Shown here in pieces: positions 60,555-64,000 of a DNA stretch of 64,000 nt. Source of the DNA: DATAEU01 sp046735355. Its GTDB lineage: Bacteria > Actinomycetota > UBA4738 > HRBIN12. Both the position numbers and the translations under genes were made by a program. Location: positions 7,455 to 71,454 of the forward strand of contig JBKPTC010000031.1 in assembly GCA_046735355.1 (NCBI GenBank). The letters are read 5' to 3'. How positions within the stretch are numbered: the first letter of the stretch is position 1; every line of letters begins with the position of its first letter. Under the pieces are notes generated by a model, which was not told the origin of the DNA, ran no database searches, and saw nothing but the letters and a program-made list of their open reading frames with translations.

Positions 60555-61814
60555 ATGGCCGTCCAGCTGCACGACCACGACAGCGGCGAGGGTCTCGTTC
60601 CCGTCGACGAGGCGCGCGAGCGCCTGCTGTCGCAGATAACGCCGCTGTCGCCGCTGGAACTGCCGCTACAGGAGGCGCACGGATCCGTCCTCGCCGGCGA
60701 CGTCGTCGCCGAGCGCGACATCCCGGACTTCGCCTCCTCCGCGATGGACGGGTTCGCCGTCAGGTCGACCGACATCTCGGGCGCCACGCCCTCGGAGCCG
60801 GTCGAGCTCCGGATCGTCGGCCGGGCGCTGATCGGGCATCGCCCGGAGTCAACGGTCGGGGGCGGCGAGGCGGTGCGGATCGCGACCGGCGCGCCGATCC
60901 CCGCCGGCGCCGACACGATCGTGCCGATCGAGAACGCCGACGTCGTCGGCGAGACCGTTCGGATCCGCACCGGCAATCCGCAGGGCAGACACATCCGACC
61001 GAGCGGCGAGGACGCGCGCGAGGGCCAGGTGCTCGTCAAGGCGGGACGCCGGCTCGGCGCGCCCGAGATGGGGCTCCTCGCCACGGCGGGCGCCTCACAT
61101 CCGCTCGTGCATCCGAGGCCGCGCGTCGTGGTGCTCTCCACCGGCGACGAGCTGATCCCGCCGACGCAGTCGCCCGAGTTCGGCCAGGTCCGCGATTCGA
61201 ACGCCTATCTCCTGTTCGGCGCGCTTCGGGAGGCGGGCGCCTCGCCGGTGCTCGCCGGGATCGTGCCCGACGACGTCGACGCGTTCCGGGACGTCGTCGT
61301 GAACCACCTCGTACAGGCCGATGCGTTCGTCTCGTCGGGTGGCGTCTCCGTCGGCGAGCGGGACGTCGTGAAGGCCGCCTTCTTCCGCCGCGGCGAGGTC
61401 GAGTTCACGCGCGTGGCGATGCAGCCGGGGATGCCACAGGGATTCGGCCACGTCGAGGGCAAGCCGTATTTTGGCCTTCCGGGCAATCCCGTGAGCGTGT
61501 TCGTCAGCTTCGAGGTGTTCATCCGTCCCGCGTTGATGAAGCTGATGGGGCGCAAACAGCTGTTCCGTCCCGAGGTGCGCGCGCGCCTGACGGACGACGT
61601 CGTCGGTCCGCGCGGCAAGACGCAGTTCGCTCGCGTGCTGGTGCGCCCCTCCGGCGACGGCTCGTACGAGGCGACGCCGACCGGAGGCCGCGGCTCGAAC
61701 CTCATCGCGACGGTCTCGCGCGCGAACGGCCTCGCGATCGTTCCCGCGGGCGTCGAACGCGCCGCCGCCGGCGAGGAGATCGTCGTCTGGTTGTTCCGCT
61801 CGATGGAGGGGTGA
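60555..61814 (+). CDS. moeA: Molybdopterin molybdotransferase MoeA, gephyrin-like (possibly Glp)
   Basis: A 419-residue protein with the MoeA/gephyrin layout: SSAMDGFAVRSTD, RIATGAPIPAGADTIVPIE, the MPT-binding domain VLSTGDELIPPTQS...DSNAYLL, SSGGVSVGERDVVKAAF and GLPGNPVSVFVSFEVFIRP. MoeA inserts molybdate into adenylated molybdopterin. In actinobacteria the copy next to galU is often Glp, a gephyrin-like protein reported to act with the membrane protein GlpR/SepX in cell division. Such a membrane protein lies at 62717, so this may be Glp rather than, or as well as, a housekeeping MoeA. Confidence 0.9.
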   Translation: MAVQLHDHDSGEGLVPVDEARERLLSQITPLSPLELPLQEAHGSVLAGDVVAERDIPDFASSAMDGFAVRSTDISGATPSEPVELRIVGRALIGHRPESTVGGGEAVRIATGAPIPAGADTIVPIENADVVGETVRIRTGNPQGRHIRPSGEDAREGQVLVKAGRRLGAPEMGLLATAGASHPLVHPRPRVVVLSTGDELIPPTQSPEFGQVRDSNAYLLFGALREAGASPVLAGIVPDDVDAFRDVVVNHLVQADAFVSSGGVSVGERDVVKAAFFRRGEVEFTRVAMQPGMPQGFGHVEGKPYFGLPGNPVSVFVSFEVFIRPALMKLMGRKQLFRPEVRARLTDDVVGPRGKTQFARVLVRPSGDGSYEATPTGGRGSNLIATVSRANGLAIVPAGVERAAAGEEIVVWLFRSMEG

Positions 61815-61816
61815 CG

Positions 61817-62296
61817 ATGGCCGAGCCGGACCGGCACGTCGCGCGCATCGTCGACGTCGGTGCGAAGGACGAGACCGAGCGCACCGCCGTCGCCGAGTGC
61901 GTCATCTCGATGTCGCCCGACGCCGTTCGGCATCTCGTCGCCGGAACGCGCAAGGGCGACCCGATCGAGGCCGCGCGCGTCGCGGGGGTGATGGGCGTCA
62001 AGCGGACGCCCGACCTGCTTCCGTTCTGCCATCCGGTCGCCGTCACGGGCGCCGAGGTGTCCGTCGAGCCGGACGCATCCGACGGGCGCATCCGCGTCGA
62101 GGTAACGGTCCGCGCCCGCGACCGGACGGGCGTCGAGATGGAGGCGCTCACGGCTGCCGCCGTCGCCGCGCTCACCCTGTACGACACGGCCAAGGAGTTC
62201 GACCGGGCCGCGCGGGTCGACGGTCTGCGCCTCCTCAGCAAGACGGGCGGCAAGTCCGGCGACTACGGCGCGCCGGATCGTGGGTCAGCGGACTAA
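61817..62296 (+). CDS. moaC: Cyclic pyranopterin monophosphate synthase MoaC
   Basis: A 159-residue protein. The ATG at 61817 has GGAGGGG five bases upstream; a GTG at 61811 is too close to it. Family motifs are IVDVGAKDETERTAVAE, GVKRTPDLLPFCHPV (active-site region) and SKTGGKSGDYG (catalytic Lys). It makes cyclic pyranopterin monophosphate in molybdopterin synthesis. Its end overlaps a convergent small gene by 12 bases. With moeA it supports a real molybdenum-cofactor role for at least part of this cluster. Confidence 0.93.
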   Translation: MAEPDRHVARIVDVGAKDETERTAVAECVISMSPDAVRHLVAGTRKGDPIEAARVAGVMGVKRTPDLLPFCHPVAVTGAEVSVEPDASDGRIRVEVTVRARDRTGVEMEALTAAAVAALTLYDTAKEFDRAARVDGLRLLSKTGGKSGDYGAPDRGSAD

Positions 62297-62530
62297 CGCT
62301 TCGCCGCCGCCGCCGATAAGAACCGCGATCATCCAGATCACGATCGGGACGCCGAACCAGATGGCGACGTACACGAGGACGTGGCCGAGGATCGCGAACG
62401 AACGCGGCCAGAATCTCGGTGAGTTGGTGTTGGACCGCTTCAGCTCGCGCATCTGCTCCTCGACCGTGGCGATGCGCGCCATCGCGAGCTCGAGTTCCGA
62501 TGCGCCCGGCGAGGGCGGAAGTTGTTCCAC
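62285..62530 (-). CDS. Small single-helix membrane protein
   Basis: An 81-residue protein. Its GTG at 62530 has GGAGGGAG seven bases upstream. A short coiled segment (ELELAMARIATVEEQMREL) precedes one membrane helix (HVLVYVAIWFGVPIVIWMIAV). No family recognised. It is convergent with moaC (12-base overlap) and divergent from the SepX/GlpR-like gene. Confidence 0.65.
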   Translation of the reverse strand: MEQLPPSPGASELELAMARIATVEEQMRELKRSNTNSPRFWPRSFAILGHVLVYVAIWFGVPIVIWMIAVLIGGGGEALVR

Positions 62531-62716
62531 GACTGCTCCCTCCGTCGAGGACGTCGGCGTCGATCGTCGCCGCCGCCCCGCCGCTGCACAACGACGCACG
62601 GGCGGAGATACCGAATCACAGGGATGTGATTGGTTCCCGCAACATCTGGTGCTACGGTCCGGACCCAGCCCACATCTTGTGGAAAACCGGGGCTCCACAG
62701 GCACGGAAGGGCGCGG

Positions 62717-63292
62717 ATGGGTTGGCTGTTGCTGGCGGCCTTGGGCATACTCTGGGCCGCGCTCCTCCTGGCGACGGGTCGGCGTGGCTCGCCGAACCGC
62801 AGCGTGGAGGACTTCGAACGACGCATGGACCTACTTGCAGACACCGATCGGGGCAGCGGCCAGGGCCGCTGGATCGTGACGCCGAAGAAGGGCGTCCCGC
62901 TGCTGGGACCCCACGCTCGAGCCCAGGCGAGGGCCCGGGAGCGTCGTCGCAAGGTCTTCGTCTTCTTCCTCGAGACGATCGGTCTGTCGTTCATGATCGG
63001 CCTCGTACCGCCGCTTCGGCCCGTGTGGTACGTGACGGCGGTCCTCGCCACGCTCCTCGGCGCGTACGTGTGGATGCTCCTGTCGATCAAGCAGCGGGGG
63101 CCGCGGACCGCCGCGCAGCGCGCGGTCGAGGTCCACGCGGTTCCCGAGCGCCCGCGCCCGGTTCGCGAACGGTACGCGAGCGACGCCGCCGGCCGCACTC
63201 GGCCCGCGGTCAACGGGCTCGGTACGTTCTCCACGGATGACGTCGCGACGATCGTCGTCCGGCGGGCGACCGAGGTCGGCGCCCACGCCTGA
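62717..63292 (+). CDS. SepX/GlpR-like membrane protein (putative division-associated receptor)
   Basis: A 191-residue protein from the ATG at 62717 (GGAAGG upstream). It has an N-terminal membrane helix (WLLLAALGILWAALLLATG), a cytoplasmic stretch of about 75 residues with SVEDFERRMDLLADT and GRWIVTPKKG, an Arg-rich block (QARARERRRKV), then two helices (FFLETIGLSFMIGLV and WYVTAVLATLLGAYVWMLL) and a polar tail. This topology and the SVEDF..RM motif match actinobacterial SepX/GlpR proteins, which bind the gephyrin-like Glp and the divisome. Position near galU-moeA agrees with the known neighbourhood. Homology is by eye only. Confidence 0.58.
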   Translation: MGWLLLAALGILWAALLLATGRRGSPNRSVEDFERRMDLLADTDRGSGQGRWIVTPKKGVPLLGPHARAQARARERRRKVFVFFLETIGLSFMIGLVPPLRPVWYVTAVLATLLGAYVWMLLSIKQRGPRTAAQRAVEVHAVPERPRPVRERYASDAAGRTRPAVNGLGTFSTDDVATIVVRRATEVGAHA

Positions 63293-63299
63293 CGGCGTC

Positions 63300-63938
63300 G
63301 TGGACCTCGACACCGTCTCGGAGGACATTCGCTCCCGGTTCGACCGACGGATGCAGGCGCGCGAGCGCGCGCTCGCGTCGGCGCGTCGAGGCATCCGTTC
63401 GTGCGCGAACGCGATCCGCGCGCTCCACCGCGGCGACCGGTTGCTCGCCGACTCGCTGCTCGACGAGGCGCGCGCCGCGATCGAGGACGGGCTCGAGGCC
63501 GTCCGCGACCATCCGGAGATCCGGTTCGCCGGCTATCTGCAGGACGCCCAGAAGGAGTACGCCGAGGCGCGCATCACCGAGGTCGTGTTGTCGGGCGTCG
63601 AGGGCGTTCCCTCGCCGGAGGAGCTCGGCGTCGAGGACGCGCCGTATCTGAACGGCATGGCGGAGGCGATCGGCGAGGGACGGCGGTTCGCCCTGGATCT
63701 GCTCCGGCAGGGGGACGTCGACCGCGCGGAGCGAACGCTCGCCGCGATGGAGGAGCTGTACGCGGTGCTCGTCTCCATCGACTATCCCGACGCGATCACC
63801 GGCAACCTGCGCCGCACGACCGATGTCGCGCGGAGCCTGATCGAGAAGACGCGGGGCGACGTCACAACGGCGATCGGCCAGCGTGACCTGCGCGAAGCGC
63901 TCGATCGACACACGCGGACCGTGCTCGGCGACGCGTAA
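63300..63938 (+). CDS. Translin-family protein
   Basis: A 212-residue all-helical protein from the GTG at 63300, 7 bases after the previous stop. Features of the translin family are SRFDRRMQARERALASARRGIRSCANAIRALHRGD, a helical bundle with EIRFAGYLQDAQKEYAEA and the family's acidic-residue region PYLNGMAEAIGEGRR, then ELYAVLVSIDYPDAITGNLRRTTDVARSLIEKTRGD. Eukaryotic translin binds single-stranded nucleic acid and, with TRAX, cleaves RNA. Archaeal and bacterial homologues exist, with unknown roles. It is probably cotranscribed with the SepX/GlpR-like gene. Confidence 0.82.
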   Translation: MDLDTVSEDIRSRFDRRMQARERALASARRGIRSCANAIRALHRGDRLLADSLLDEARAAIEDGLEAVRDHPEIRFAGYLQDAQKEYAEARITEVVLSGVEGVPSPEELGVEDAPYLNGMAEAIGEGRRFALDLLRQGDVDRAERTLAAMEELYAVLVSIDYPDAITGNLRRTTDVARSLIEKTRGDVTTAIGQRDLREALDRHTRTVLGDA

Positions 63939-63962
63939 CGACTGCTACCCTGGTGCGTCTCG

Positions 63963-64000
63963 GGGGGTGTAGCTCAGCCCGGTAGAGCACTGCCTTCGCA
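63963..64000 (+). tRNA. tRNA-Ala (anticodon CGC), cut by the window end
   Basis: The 5' part shows acceptor GGGGGTG, TA, D stem GCTC/GAGC around AGCCCGGTA, and the first anticodon-stem strand CTGCC with loop TTCGCA, giving anticodon CGC. The rest lies beyond the window. Confidence 0.8.

Noticed and set aside
62670..62700. DnaA-box-like TGTGGAAAA near 62678
   Set aside because: A single imperfect box with no cluster, no dnaA/dnaN neighbourhood and no AT-rich unwinding region.

Overview
The window is high-G+C DNA with dense genes, many GTG starts and 4- or 8-base stop/start overlaps. Gene content points to Actinomycetota, probably a poorly sampled lineage: a SARP/BTAD-type giant regulator, ECF sigma factors paired with single-pass membrane proteins, a split LigD-type repair pair, a group II truncated haemoglobin, an FmdB-type zinc ribbon, a bacterial eRF1-like protein, and a galU-moeA-moaC block next to a SepX/GlpR-like membrane protein. 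The phylum is inferred from content, not computed.

Layout. 1-6 kb: the end of a membrane acyltransferase, a UDG-like hypothetical, a topoisomerase-type zinc-finger protein followed by an STAS protein, then a leftward set (ECF sigma, membrane partner, serine-hydrolase lipoprotein) and a small exported protein. 6.2-10.0 kb: one 1292-residue regulator (winged helix, BTAD, cyclase-like domain, AAA ATPase, repeats). 10.7-31.4 kb: a probable genomic island. An intact tRNA-Arg(CCT) lies at 31300-31371 on the minus strand, and a copy of its 3' portion lies at 10674-10717 in the same orientation. Between them is a carbohydrate-use locus of two convergent operons. The rightward one (10904-20515) holds a dehydrogenase, a Gfo/Idh/MocA oxidoreductase, a GH1 glycosidase, galactokinase, a sugar-binding lipoprotein, two permeases, a second dehydrogenase and a TIM-barrel isomerase. 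The leftward one (28017-20553) holds a GH43-like protein, an epimerase, an aldo/keto reductase, a GH2 glycosidase, a methyltransferase and another TIM-barrel isomerase. A divergent MsmX/UgpC-type ATPase gene at 28185 can energise the permeases. Together they would import and cleave plant-type beta-linked oligosaccharides, with galactose a likely product. An orphan branched-chain-amino-acid-type binding protein sits against the tRNA.

31.5-41 kb: a secreted beta-propeller-like protein, an aminotransferase, a second ECF sigma/membrane-protein pair built exactly like the first, a secreted protein, a patch of broken genes with a 30-bp tandem duplication, a DDAH-like hydrolase, a truncated haemoglobin, a second GH43-like gene without a normal start, a bacterial eRF1-like protein and an MFS transporter. 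41-64 kb is more core-like: glucan phosphorylase, LigD polymerase and ligase as separate genes, rlmN, an AI-2E-type exporter, a metallophosphoesterase, two polytopic membrane proteins (one mannosyltransferase-like), tldD/tldE, uppP, an orphan CpaB-like protein, MTA phosphorylase with FmdB, galU behind a 20-codon leader peptide, moeA, moaC, a SepX/GlpR-like protein, a translin-family protein and the start of a tRNA-Ala cut by the window end.

Most notable: the tRNA-bounded sugar island, the galU leader peptide whose stop overlaps the galU start, CTG as the best-placed start for uppP and the MTA phosphorylase, the twin ECF modules with ATGARTGA junctions, and the moeA/SepX-like synteny. No CRISPR array, transposase, integrase or replication origin was recognised.
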